Shown here: piece after piece, positions 10,603 through 21,495 of the stretch
Position numbering within the stretch: the stretch's first letter is position 1
Layout: each line of letters starts with the position of its first letter
Assembly: GCA_035578175.1 (NCBI GenBank)
Contig: JAQMRL010000005.1
Location: 56,153,722-56,217,721 of the forward strand
Direction of reading: 5' to 3'
Source of the DNA: Catonia carolina
Taxonomy: Eukaryota > Arthropoda > Insecta > Hemiptera > Achilidae
Length of the DNA stretch: 64,000 nt
The notes under the pieces: generated by a model
What the model saw: only the letters and a program-made list of their open reading frames with translations
Told to the model about the DNA's origin: nothing
Database searches by the model: none
Translations under genes and position numbers: made by a program

Positions 10603-11073
10603 CAAATTTAAACTTTTATAATAAAAGTTGTTGACAATTTAAAAATCTACAACTTTTTTTTCAACCAGTTTTTTGTGTAACACTTGGTTTAGCGGTAATT
10701 TGTGATTTTCTGTTTTTTTTTTCATGAAAATCTGTAAAAATGGGTTTTTTAACATTTCAGCCGTAGTATGCATTTTACGATAAAAGTGTATAATAAAATT
10801 TATAGGAAATTAAAAGATCTACGTACATTTTTTATTTAAGCACTTTTTTCTACAGAGCCTACGTTAGCGTGAAAGAGTGATTTTCTGTGTTATTAAGCCA
10901 GACTAAGGTTGATTTTCATTTTGAATCTTTCACTCATGATTAAAATGAGGTTATGTTTTTTGGGATTATTTTTTTGTTTATTTTTAACATTGTATTACTA
11001 ATATTGGGTTATATTGGCCATTATTTACATTGGCAAGAGAAAGTTGTGTGAGTGTTTCACACCAGAATTTTAT
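10603..11073 (+). mobile_element. Family D repeat, copy 2 (3' part)
   Basis: It carries the last one to two internal units (TAATAAAAGTTG, CATTTTACGATAAAAGTG, the GCGTGAAAGAGTGATTTTC block). It ends with CATTGGCAAGAGAAAGTTG and GTGTTTCACACCAG. Its left end truncates the LINE fragment before it. Confidence 0.85.
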
Positions 11074-11684
11074 TTATAATTAACTATTACTGCTAAAATT
11101 ATTGCACAATTTTAGCTTATCAAGTAGTAGTTGGTTTAGGGATATTTATTTGTGCTAAGATCTACTTATGTCGCATAAAATTGACTAAAAAAAATAAAAT
11201 ACAATAACTAATTTTCTGCATGTAATAATCCATTCAAATGAAGTTGAGAGAAAACATTCTAGTTATTTTCCTTTTATAAAAAAAATTGCTTAATGTAAAA
11301 CGGGTAATTTAACAAAAGAATGCAATTTTATAGGAGTGCATTGCATTAGCCAATTAGTAAATATGCATTCCTAAGTTAGTTTGAAAGAATGCAATTCAAT
11401 ATTTTTACTACGGGTACGCTGTAATAACAAGAAAGAAAAAAATAATCATCCATTTCTGAAATTAACTTCGTTACTGCTCTTAATTAACATTTTCTTTGCA
11501 TACAGGATGTATCAAAAGTAATATTTCTAAAATAATTTAAATATTTTCGAAGTTTGTTTTGCTTAATGGTTTATTTATGGGTTTTTAGTATATTTTGATA
11601 AGGTATAACATGTTGGATCTAAATGTTTGAATTTATTTCGTGATTCATTCAGTTTATACAGTGACGTTACAACTCATAGGAGAT
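11074..11684. other. Unassigned AT-rich stretch
   Basis: No supported feature. The word ATGCAATT recurs at 11320-11400 but does not form a clear tandem array. Confidence 0.45.
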
Positions 11685-11990
11685 AAGGTGGCGAATTGGG
11701 AAGGCCAAAGGTGTCTTTAATACAATGAGACCGGCGTTCAGTAGTCACTATCTCACCCCTGGCACCAAACTACGGTTCCTAAGCCGCTATGTGTTTTCAG
11801 TTCTTTTTTTATGGTATGGAGACTTGGATTTTGAGCAGGACGACTACCAGCAGATTCGAAGCTTTTGAGCTCTGGATGTACAGACGGATCTTGGGGATAT
11901 CGTGGAAACAGAGGGTCACCAACGAGGAAGTCCTACAGAGGATGAATAAAGGCCCTAAGGTACTTAACATTAAGTATCATAAGCTTCAAA
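11685..11990 (+). pseudogene. Non-LTR retrotransposon C-terminal fragment (YGMETW type)
   Basis: Two neighbouring frames give FLSRYVFSVL and then FYGMETWIL, FEAFELWMYRRILGISW and TNEEVLQRMN. This is the post-polymerase C-terminal region typical of insect endonuclease-reverse transcriptases. The same motifs recur in the next fragment (YGMEAWTL, FEMWCYRRILKI). It is truncated at both ends. The exact LINE clade is not resolved by these motifs. Confidence 0.8.
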
Positions 11991-12044
11991 AATAAAAATG
12001 TTTTGTAGCTGATTATTTGTAATATCCATATTAAGCCTTCTCCA

Positions 12045-12908
12045 AACTTCTTCAAGAAGCCATAACAGAACTGAGTGATGGAATCTCTGTGGGTGGAAGG
12101 ATAGTAAATAACATAAGATTCGCTGATGACACCGTTGTGATGGCAGACACCCTGGAATCGCTGCAAGAGTTGGTGAATAGAATTAACGATCATTGCATTG
12201 GATATGGACTTAGAATAAATGAGAAAAAGACTAAATTTATGATTGTCTCGAAGCAGAACATGGAAATGAAACATTAACAATAGAAGCAAACCCAAATAGA
12301 AAAAGTAGAGACATACAAAATATCTGGGAACCTGGGTTGATGGCAAGAATGACCAAAGTAAAGAAAATTAAAGTACGAATTGAAACTGCAAGGCAAGCAT
12401 TAATAAAATTGAAGACAATGCTAACAAACAAAGACCTTCAGTTGCCCGCTCAGATTGAGGGCTCTAAGATGTTATGTATTTTCTATCGTACTATATGGAA
12501 TGGAAGCTTGGACATTGAAGAAACAACACATAAAGAAGATAGAAGCGTTCGAAATGTGGTGTTACAGGAGAATATTGAAAATTCAGTGGGTCCAAAAGGT
12601 TACCAATGTTGAGGTGTTCCGACGTTTAAATAAGGAGTTAGAAGTTATGAAAAGTATAAAAACAGGAAAACTAGAATATTTGGGTCACATAACCAGAGGA
12701 GAAAAATATGAGTTGCTGAGAATTATTATGCAGGGAAGGATCCGAGGAAGAAGAGGCGTAGGAAGAAGACGCATCTCCTGGCTGCGGAATCTTAGAGAAT
12801 GGTTCAACTGTAGTTCATTGCAACTATTCAGAGCGGCAGCCAGCAGAGTGACCATAGCCATTATGATATCCAACCTCCGATAGGAGATGGAACTTTAAGA
12901 AGAAGAAG
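12045..12908 (+). pseudogene. Non-LTR reverse transcriptase 3' half with AAG tail, frameshifted
   Basis: The catalytic box FADD is at 12119-12130, followed by INEKKTKFM, then KYLGTWVDGKND, KVRIETARQA, YGMEAWTL, FEMWCYRRILKIQW, KLEYLGHITRG, GRRGVGRRRISWLRNLREW and a stop at 12881-12883. Several frameshifts between about 12265 and 12455 break the frame. An (AAG)n run at 12896-12910 right after the stop marks the 3' tail, as is usual for LINEs that end in a microsatellite rather than poly-A. The longest intact piece is 142 codons (12455-12883). The element is dead but fairly young. Confidence 0.88.
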
Positions 12909-12924
12909 AGAAACTTCTTCATGT

Positions 12925-13490
12925 TTCTCTGTTTTCTACTTGCTATGTCCAATCAAATCCAACGACTGTTGACGTCATCTTCCCATCACTTGTGTAGTAC
13001 CATCGAAAACCGTGGTCAATCCTGTCAAATCCAATCACCTTACCTTTACCATATTACTCCAAACACGTCACCCTGTTTATACTATGAACAGTATACCCAT
13101 CCCACGGGCAGACACAGTTAAATATTTAGGAATAACTCTTGACAAAAGACTCAAAGGGAAACGTCACATTTCACTGAAACAACAAAGATAACATGATAAC
13201 ATGATGATGTTATACAGTCTAATTGGTAGTCATTCTTCTCTTCTTGTATTGAAGAAATTAAATCTACATAATTACCATCTTAAACTAATCAGAAGGTATA
13301 TTTTCCATATTTACGGATACGTTAAACCGAGTAATATATCTCGATTACAGTCCAGACCACTTTGAATTATAACAGACTTCTTTTTGGTAAGTACGAAACG
13401 AGACTATTTACAAAGATCTACAAGTTTATTACGTATTTTAAACAATAAAAAATTACCACAGAAAATGAGCAAGCCATAAAAATGAACTAA
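12925..13490 (+). pseudogene. Jockey-like reverse transcriptase C-terminal fragment
   Basis: Short pieces match the Jockey-like tail: TVKYLGITLDKRLKGK (from about 13115), LIGSHSSLLVLKK, IYGYVKPSNISRLQS, and a decayed threonine/arginine-rich continuation. They are in order but separated by stops and frameshifts. It lies directly downstream of the AAG-tailed LINE and is a separate insertion. Confidence 0.7.
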
Positions 13491-13688
13491 TCAAGAGGAT
13501 CAGCTCACTTATTTTGTATCAAAAGCTTTGTATCAAAAGGCTTAATAGAGCTCGTAACACATGTTGCTCACTTAAAAAATTCAGGTTAATTTTTAAATGT
13601 ATAATTAGTTGATTAAAACTTGTCTAGAAAACCAACTAAGCTTATTAATTTTTCATTCGTGTTATCTTAAAACTAATTCCTTAAATGA

Positions 13689-13845
13689 TCGCCTCCATAG
13701 AGTAGTGGCAGCGCACTAGTCTACAGCACGGAGGTCCCGGGTTCGATTCCCGGCTAGAATCTGAAAATTTTTACAAATTAAAATCCACCATAGTCGCTAA
13801 TTTTCGAGCTGTTGTTGCGACTTAAAATAAACTAAAAATAAAAAC
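13689..13845 (+). mobile_element. tRNA-derived SINE, family C, copy 1
   Basis: A tRNA-like head with B box GGTTCGATTCC (13740-13750) forms a perfect T arm (CCGGG / CCCGG), preceded by an A-box-like TAGAGTAGTGG. I find no acceptor stem that pairs across it, so this is a SINE head, not a tRNA gene. The tail has the stem AGTCGC (13792-13797) / GCGACT (13817-13822), matching the stem in the copy at 37893 with one compensating base-pair change, then TTAAAATAAAC. Confidence 0.8.
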
Positions 13846-14059
13846 TAATAAACAGTGTAGTTCTTCCATCAATGTTCTATAACTTAACACTTAAGTGTAT
13901 AAATTTACTATTTACTTCTTATTAAACGACGCACTGCTGTGATATCATTTTGCACTTTTACACTAGTTCAAAAGGCTTCTCATAAGGATAATATATTAAA
14001 AAGGATATAGGAAACATTTCTGGTGATAAATATTATGCAACTATAAACACTATAACAAT

Positions 14060-14380
14060 TTTTTTATCCCTAATGTGTGTGCGTTGAAATCTGTTTAATT
14101 AAGTACAATAAACAACCCCATGACCCAATGAGATGAGAATGATATGTTATGACATGTAAATTAGGTGTAGATCTAGTATTGTACAGAGTCAGGCTGACCA
14201 TTCCCGAAAAAGTATGATTAGTTGAAACCCAACCATCAAAATATACCGATAATTACTATCTTGTATTCAAATCTGTATAAAAGTAACTACCTTTACTAGG
14301 ATTTGAACCAGGAACCTTCAAATCCATAAATCAGCTGTTAAACAGCTGACTCACGAAGATGACTCTACCACTAGACCAAC
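14060..14380 (-). mobile_element. tRNA-derived SINE, family B, copy 2
   Basis: It matches the copy at 8456-8781 along its length: the A-rich end with TATCCCTAATGTGTGTG, the body, the GGATTTGAACC B-box complement, and the head ending TAGACCAAC. The head runs directly into the inverted-repeat element at 14381, so the 5' target duplication is obscured. Confidence 0.85.
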
Positions 14381-15404
14381 CCAATAGCTATATTCACACT
14401 CGTGTGATGTTGCATGCGACGTAGCATGCTACATTGCATGCGCTCCGAGGTATGCCATTTCACCTGTCCGCACTCGTTTGAAGAGCTTTACTCCGTCCGG
14501 GCTTTTCATAAAAGAACAGCGTTTAAGTACGTTGAAGATCAGAGTTTTCTCTGTTTGAACATTTTAAAATAGAAGTCTGATGTTACATTTTAAAATGCCA
14601 GCCATTTTTTTAAAGTGTATTTTGGCTTCACGTATAGTAAGGGAAATAATTTTTGGACCGAACCTAGCATTTTTACAGCAGTATTATGCCATGTATCGTA
14701 TTTTGCATTTGTAATTAAAAATAGATATGTGGTTTCAATATAAAATTTTATTGGCCTCTAAACGTTTTGAGAGGAAACTGAGCTTTATAGCGGTATCCGC
14801 TCCGAGTATAGCCGTTTAGAAAAACAAACTTCTGTGTTTTTCCTGCTGAAATTCATTCCGTAGCTCATTTTGAATTATTCAAAGATATTAAAAAAAAAAA
14901 ATAAACGCTTTGCTTGACGTATTACTGTTGTGAAAATGCATGGTTCAGTCCAAAAATCATTTCTCTAACTTTACATGGAGCCAAAAAAATACTTTTTTGT
15001 AAAATGGCCGGCATATTAAAACGAAACGTGAGATTTAACATTTAAAATATTCATGTTATAGAAAAAACTCTAATGTTCAACGTACTTAAACCCCGATTTT
15101 TATGAAAAGCCTGGACGGAGTAACGGACGTTTAAAAACCACATTAACGGAAAACCGGCTAAAAACTGAGTACTTTTTTGCGTAAATTGCTGGAGTTATCT
15201 CCGATTAATTTATAAATAAAACAATCTAAATCAAACCAATCAATGCAGGAAAGAACAGGCTTTAATTTAGTGTATTTTTCAAAAATATTCATGTTTTTTT
15301 TTAGATAAACCTCTTCAAAGAGTACGGGAAGGTGGTATGCCTCTAAGCGCATGCGACATCGCAAATTGAAAAAGAAAGCACACGAGTGTGGACATACCTA
15401 CTGG
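14381..15404. mobile_element. DNA-transposon-like element with compound inverted repeats
   Basis: The ends are inverted repeats of roughly 100 bp: the left starts CCAATAGCTATATTCACAC, the right ends GTGTGGACATACCTACTGG, both containing CACACTCGTGTG. A second inverted pair lies inside: 14485-14690 against 14935-15122 (TACTCCGTCC and GGACGGAGTA mark the edges). A further 168 bp (15123-15290) appears only on the right. No transposase frame is present. I could not define a target duplication, so the superfamily is open. Confidence 0.75.
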
Positions 15405-16265
15405 GTTAATGCAATATTAAATTACAAAAAAAAAAAACAGAAGCTTCATCAATTAATCGTTTACTTCCTCAGTCCTCCTTTTCACTATTTGTATCATTAT
15501 CACCTCAGCTTATTTGTTATTGTAAAGTAATATACAGGCACAAATATAGTTTTAAATAGTTCAATAAAAAAATATATTGGGTAACCTGTATTTAATCAAA
15601 ACAAAAGTTTTATGTATTTTTAAACTTTTGAATCCCCCAGTACTTTTGTTTGTTTGAATAATGGGATATTTCATTGGAAAAATAATATTCAAAGTTCTCG
15701 CAGAAAATCTAGTTCAACATATAGTATACAATTATAAATAATATAAGAAAAAATGTAGCGACTTTAGATCTATTTTCTAGTATATTAATTTAAAAAACAT
15801 TAACGTAGTTGGATTACAAAAGTAAATTACGTTTAAGTTTTATAGCAAAGTGACGACATAATACATACCTTTTAGAATGTAGGTTTTCACCAGTCAGTAC
15901 ACGGTTATGTATGTCACTTGTAGTTTATAAGTTAATGCACCATTTAATTGTGTAACTAATTTATCTTATTTATTCTTCCTTTTTCAAGAAAAACCATGCA
16001 ATTGCATCGTTTATTTTAATGATTTTGTTTTTATCGTTAAACAAAATGTTGTTATTATATATTGCAATTTATGTAAGTTAATGATACTTTCTCAAGACGT
16101 TTACATTTATATGTTATAGTGAAAATAATATTTTAATGTAAAAGATTACTATTTAAATAATTTTCTTTAAAAGATTGATGAGTTCAGATATCTGAAAAAG
16201 TTGATAAATACAGATTGAAGAAAGGAGCAAAGCAGATTCGAGCAAGTGCGATAAACATTTATAAT
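15405..16265. other. Unassigned AT-rich stretch
   Basis: No gene or repeat end could be supported. Confidence 0.5.
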
Positions 16266-16569
16266 GTAAATTCATATTAAAGCCGTAAACTTAAAAAAAA
16301 TTACGACGAGAGGTTTTTTTTGCTTCTCGAATTTCAGCAGACATAGCGCTTACTCTACCTTGCAGAGCACCAGGAATGTAGTAAATGAGGAAATTTTGAA
16401 AATTGAAAAAAGTGAAAAATGCACGAATAAATTACTACTTATGTTTGAGCCATTTTGATGATAATTTCATGTTCAGTTTCCCTGTCGTACCTACCTTTAT
16501 TTTCGAGTCTCATTAGTAATATAGAGTAGTAGGCTAAATATCTCAATAGTTCTTGAGATATTTTGTTAA
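16266..16569 (-). mobile_element. Family D repeat, copy 3, first part
   Basis: It matches the reverse complement of the middle of family D (AAAGCCGTAA, TTTCAGCAGACAT, GAGCACCAGGAATGTAGTAAATGAG, TCTCAATAG..TTTTGTTAA). It stops at TTAA (16566-16569), where a 1.5 kb insertion begins, and resumes at 18070. Confidence 0.85.
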
Positions 16570-18069
16570 GGGGAGACAGTATGATAGTTTTGTCTGAAAA
16601 TTTTGATTTTCGATTTTTTATGTTTTTCAATAGTTTAGACCTAGATTTACTACAAAAACATTAAATTACGTCAAAAAAAATGATTTTAATGAAAAAAATT
16701 AAGTTTTTATCAGGTTTATCCTAAAAAATTAACATGTCGCTATGAACAAAATATTGTGACACTTATTGCTAAGGTCCGTTTCGGGATCTAGGTTATTAAA
16801 TAATTAATACGCTAAAGTTTACAAATTACAAATATTTATTAGACCAAAAGATTAAAAAATAAATGATTAAACTAATTATAATTAAATAACACAATAAATG
16901 ATTTAATAATTCACTTAAACTAGATAATAAACAATAAATAACTTACAATCACTTTTATAGCTTACACAAACATACAAAACATAGAAATTGAATTCACATT
17001 AACTTTATAATACACTCACAAAAAGGCTTTACACAATAGACTCACAGACAGTGTTACAATCGTCGACTGACACAATGTTCGGTACGCGCCTACCTACGTC
17101 CGATGGACATTCGTCAAAGATCAAACGATTACTGACTGACCGCACTCGGGGGTCTCTTTTTATACCTACTTATTCATAAAGATTGTTCCAGAATAAAGTA
17201 GTGAAATCTACTCAAGTACAAAAATAACTCTTTATTTATGAATGCTAGAAAAATCTTGTTAATAGGTCAACAAAAAGTCTTTTGTAAATAGAAAACGTAA
17301 ACAACCTGCCTCCCTCATAATAGCTGTACACAATACCTAAACTTTATGATAGTTATTACAACCCTTATGAATGAATAGACATTTTTATGGTTACAACTGC
17401 CCTTTACAAAACTGATCTTATTGTGTGTTGTTATTTCTGTCTTATTACTCTCTCTTGTTGTTACTATTATTATTTCTTAACTATTTTTATGAATGGAATT
17501 CTGGAACATTCGTGATCCGTCTAGTCGATTATGTTACAATATTTTTCATATTTTTATATTGCTCGTTTTAGTGCAAAAAGAATTTAGTTTTTTTAAAAAT
17601 ATCTGCTTCACTATTTTTCATATTCTCTACTGTTCGTGCAGCTTGCTAACCAACTGTTGATGGGAAATTAAACTTGTTTGCGTACATTTTGTTTTTCATT
17701 TGTGTCTTTTCCTGTAAATTTAGATTTTTAAAACTTAAGCACGCATTCTCAAAACCCATTTAACCTACCTGGCTGAAATTTTTACCAGTTATCATGTACA
17801 TTATCATTTAAATTACATGTACATGCACATTCACCGACATTTTTTTACTTAGTCAGGTGCTCAACAAATTAGTAATATGGAAAAACGTAGAAAAAATTGT
17901 AAAAATTTTATGTTTATCGTTATTCTTTTAAAACCTTTATGGTCCAACAGATTAAATTGAAAAAAAAATCAGTAAAGTTTCATTTTCGTATATTTCACCA
18001 ATCCTTTGAAACATGTACCTAAAAATAGCAAATTTAAAATTGGCGGGATACATAGTACAGTCTCCCGTT
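16570..18069. mobile_element. TTAA-flanked transposon, host of a solo LTR
   Basis: The 1500 bp insertion lies between TTAA (16566-16569) and TTAA (18070-18073). Its ends are imperfect inverted repeats: GGGGAGACAGTATGATAG on the left, and on the right the complement of GGGAGACTGTACTATG after a three-base offset. Other family D copies show the uninterrupted site (for example TTTTGTTAAAGACACAGACC near 24627), so the boundaries are well supported. TTAA targets are typical of piggyBac, so a non-autonomous piggyBac-like element is likely. No transposase is visible. A solo LTR sits at 16755-17538. Confidence 0.75.
16755..17538 (-). mobile_element. Solo LTR of an LTR retrotransposon
   Basis: The 784 bp unit begins TGTGACAC and ends GTTACA, that is TGT...ACA with a short inverted end, and is flanked by ATAT at 16751-16754 and 17539-17542. 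On the minus strand it reads as an LTR promoter: TATAAAAAGAGACCCCCG, then an initiator-like TCAGTCAGT, and further on an AATAAATATTTG polyadenylation signal. A 4-bp duplication fits Ty3/Gypsy-type integrases, but without internal sequence the family is uncertain. Recombination between two LTRs would have removed the body. Confidence 0.8.
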
Positions 18070-18196
18070 TTAAACATGCAGACCAATCGGTAAAAATATA
18101 GTTTTTTGAGGGAGGAAACGTGTATTTCCTTTGAAAACTCGATTTCGAAAAATCTACATGTAAATAATACTTTCCTTTATATTCATAAAGGACAAT
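18070..18196 (-). mobile_element. Family D repeat, copy 3, second part
   Basis: After the second TTAA the family D match resumes: CAGACCAATCGGTAAAAA, AAACTCGATTTCGAAAAATC, then a decayed TATATTCATA. It completes the copy started at 16266. Confidence 0.8.
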
Positions 18197-18655
18197 AGAC
18201 AGTTAAACGTAGTACACGTATAACGGAAAAGATATATCCTCCAAAATTGCTATGAGGTTCCTTGGAAATTCCTTGGAAATGTAGGCGTAGAGACAGATGC
18301 TTCAAATTTCCTGGACGGAGAGAATGACAAATATCGAGTTCCTCCGTAGAATGGATTGTGGCCTACATCTAATCTATGTAAACAAGACAACTGGAATAAA
18401 AATACACAAAATTAAATATAAAAAAGTATTAAAATGAGTAACATGTAGTGCCATTTTAAAAACTAGGAAACTGTAATTAAAATTTTTAAACCAAATTATT
18501 AATAAACGAACTGACAAAAAAAACCCAAATTTATTTAAATAATTTGCTTTAGCATCAACCTACCTTCATTAAACAAAAACTTAAATATTAATGTTTTTAT
18601 TAACATAACGAGAAATACTGACCTACTTATTCTGAATATTTCATATTCTGACTAA
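18197..18655. other. Unassigned AT-rich stretch
   Basis: No feature supported. Confidence 0.5.
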
Positions 18656-18685
18656 TTTTTACTTTCTCTTGCCTATATGAATATA
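18656..18685 (+). mobile_element. Family D repeat, copy 4, 5' end
   Basis: It has the family D start, TTTTTACTTTCTCTTGCC followed by TATATGAATA. It is cut after TA (18684-18685) by a foldback element and continues at 19697. Confidence 0.85.
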
Positions 18686-19696
18686 CAGGGTGATTCATGA
18701 AGTTCTCCCCCCACTTCTACAGCACATTGTACTAGTAAAAATAATGAAAAAATGTTATATAAACATAGGTCCGAAAACGCTTCGTTAGCGAGTTACAGCT
18801 AGCGAAAGTTTCGCCTGGATTTCAGTTCACCAGGTGAAATGAGGTCTTCCTGGAATTGTGGTAAGGTAAATTAAGGGGCAAATTCAATCATTTCTTATGG
18901 TTTTTGATCTGATAAATTGAATAAAACAGGTCCCAGATCTGTAAGTTAAATAGTTTTTAAGAAAACCAGTGTCAAATGCAAAAAATGGAGTGAAAAACTT
19001 ATTTTTTCATCTTTGGGCAAGGATAACTGTGTTATTTCACCAAGAAACAGTTAAAATTTTTCAATAAAACATGTAGAAAATTTTATTCTGAACAAACCGG
19101 TGTAAATTAAGTACACAGAAAGCGAATAGATGTTTGATTAAATGAGTTTTTATTCATAAGAGTACAAAGTAAAATTAACCGGAAAAACTAAAATGAAAAA
19201 ATGTGTTTTTTTCACTCCATTTTTTTGCATTTGACACTGGTTTTCTCAAAAACTATTCGCTTTCTGTGTACTTTATTTACACCGGTTTGTTCAGAATAAA
19301 ATTTTCTACATTTTTTATTGAAAATTTTTAACTGTTTCTTGGTGAAATAACAAAGTTATTCTTGCCCAAAGATGAAAAAATGTGATTTTCACTCCATTTT
19401 TTGCATTTGACACTGGTTTTCTCAAAAACTATTTAACTTACAGTTCTGGGACCTGTTTTATTCAATTTATCAGATCAAAAACCATAAGAAATGATTGAAT
19501 TCGCCCCTTAATCTACCTTACCACAATTCCAGGAAGACCTCATTTCACCTGGTGAACTGAAATCCAGGCGAAACTTTCGCTAGCTGTAACTCGCTAACGA
19601 AGCGTTTTCGGACCTATGTTTATATAACATTTTTTCATTATTTTTACTAGTACAATGTGCTGTAGAAGTGGGGGGAGAACTTCATGAATCACCCTG
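18686..19696. mobile_element. Foldback MITE, 1011 bp, TA target site
   Basis: The left end starts CAGGGTGATTCATGAAG and the right end is its reverse complement. The arms pair over more than 400 bp (18686-19115 with about 19245-19696), leaving a spacer of about 130 bp. TA flanks both ends (18684-18685 and 19697-19698), and other family D copies show the empty site (GAATATATAGGAAGG near 31655). TA target and CAGGGTG end fit the Tc1/mariner superfamily. There is no open frame, so it would depend on another element's transposase. Confidence 0.9.
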
Positions 19697-20615
19697 TATA
19701 GAAAGGAAAGTATTGTTTTCATGTCGATTTTTCGAAATCGAGTTTTCACCGGATCTATACGTTTTCAGACCCCCTGAACCCAAAAACATGTTTTTAGCGA
19801 TTGGTCTGTGTGTGTGTCTGTGTGTGTGTGTGTACAAAATATCTCAAGAACGGAACATCGTACGAACTTGAAACTTAAAACTTAAGTTACATACTCTTAC
19901 CGGACCCGACACGAACATTTTCATCAAAATCGGTAAACCGGAAGTAGTAGTTTATTCGTATAATTTTTCACTTTTTTGCGATTTTCTCAAAAACTGGTCC
20001 TACGATTGTTTTTAAAATCGCCTCATTTACTAAATTTTTTTATGTTCTACAAGATAGGGTAGGCGCCATGTTTGCTGAAATTCTTGGTGAGGGTGTTTTT
20101 ACGTAAAAACAGTGTTTTTTTTAAGATTACGGCTTTAATATGTATTATAGCGCAAAAATTTATATAATAAAAAATGTAGAGAATTTAAAATTCTACAACT
20201 TTTATTTCAAACATTTTTTTGTATAACGCTTAGTTTAGCGGTAATTAGCTATTTTCTGTTTTTTCTCACGAAAACGTGTGAAAAATCGATTTTTTAAGAT
20301 TTCGGCCTTAGAATGCATTTTACGACAAAAGTGTATATAATAAAATCTATAGGAAATTAAAAGATCTACAACTTTTATTTCAAACATTTTTCTCTACAGA
20401 GCCTAGTTGACCGTGAAAGATTGATTTTCCGTATTTTTAGGCCAAAGTGAGGTTGATTTTCATTTTACGTGTTTCTCTCGTGATTGAAATAAGGTTATGA
20501 TTTTGAGGTTAGTTTTTTATTTATTTCTAATGTTTTATTACTAATGTTAGGTTATTTTGTTAATTATTTGCATTGGCAAGAGAAAGTTGTGTGAGTGTTT
20601 CATACCAGATTTTTC
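19697..20615 (+). mobile_element. Family D repeat, copy 4, main part
   Basis: This is the most complete copy. Order: GTCGATTTTTCGAAATCGAG, a block ending in ATTGGTCTG, a short (TG)n tract (19804-19832), a block with CTCAAGAACGGAACAT, then two tandem units of about 173 bp (TTAAGATT at 20121 and 20294), and the end GGCAAGAGAAAGTTG, GTTTCATACCAGATTTTT. The motif ACTTTCTCTTGCC near the start is the reverse complement of GGCAAGAGAAAGT near the end. No coding capacity; the short plus-strand frame from 19668 spans the MITE boundary and is accidental. Confidence 0.85.
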
Positions 20616-21216
20616 TTTTAGTGAAAGGTCTCTATGTAAATCAACTTCAGAATTATAATTGAAATGTGTTTTCCCCACAATATTGTAGTTAGTTTTGGAA
20701 ATAAAACTTAATGAATTTATTGTTAGATAAATTAATTTTTTCATAATTTTAAATACTGAATTTAAATCAAATTTATGTTTTATATTCTACGTTTACATAA
20801 ATTTACTGTGTAATCGTTTGGGAAATATATACAGCAGAAAAATAGGAAACAAACATTTAACTAGGTTTAAGTACTATGTCAATCTTTATTTTGAATTATT
20901 CATTTTCTCCTCGTTTTGTTTTGTTCATCTTGTGTATTTTAAGATACATAATTTGATTAAATAAACTGTAAACTTTTACTTTAAGGAATAATTTTTTAAT
21001 CTTTATACATTTATACATTTTTATAAATTGTTATATTTTATTATTCCAATTATTATTTTGGAGACAATAAATTATATTCAATAAATTTTTTTAATGTATG
21101 AAAGGTACATAAAAAGTTTCATCTTAATTATTCTCATGTAAAAAATAAAATAAAAATTGTAATTTTTCTCGAAATAAAATTTAAATAGCCTACATTTTAA
21201 TTAACGAAATTTCTTT
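20616..21216. other. Unassigned AT-rich stretch
   Basis: No supported feature. Confidence 0.5.
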
Positions 21217-21268
21217 TTTTAATAACTAATGTGTGTACTTTGCAATCTTTTCAATTTAAAAACAATAA
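21217..21268 (-). mobile_element. tRNA-SINE family B, copy 3, tail end (split)
   Basis: It has the complement of the SINE 3' end (CTAATGTGTGTACTTTGC to AAAAACAATAAG). The rest of this minus-strand copy is at 21496-21735; a plus-strand copy of the same family lies between them. Confidence 0.75.
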
Positions 21269-21495
21269 GAGTTACTTTTATACGGATTTGAATACTAGAC
21301 CATGGTTACCGGTGTATTTTGATGGTTGGGGTTTAATTAACCATACTCTCTCAGGGATGGTCGGCCTGGGTCTGTACAAGACTACACCTCATTTACACGT
21401 TATACACATCATCCTCATCTCATTGGGTCATGGGGTTGCTTATTGTTCTAAATTGAACAGATTGCAACGTACACAAATTAGGAATAAAAAAAAAG
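21269..21495 (+). mobile_element. tRNA-SINE family B, 5'-truncated copy inserted in another copy
   Basis: The body and A-rich end are present (GTTACTTTTATACGG to AGGAATAAAAAAAAAG) but the tRNA head is missing. The junction words CAATAAG and CAAAATAAG look like a slightly decayed target duplication. The frame of 90 codons here is a SINE shadow, not a gene. Confidence 0.75.

Noticed and set aside
11933..12346. A 137-codon minus-strand frame
   Set aside because: It is antisense to reverse transcriptase motifs (YGMETW fragment and FADD box).
13689..13760. A possible tRNA gene with a perfect T arm
   Set aside because: No acceptor stem pairs across the head, the anticodon arm is not regular, and the same head with a shared tail recurs at 37893 and 43423, so it is a SINE.
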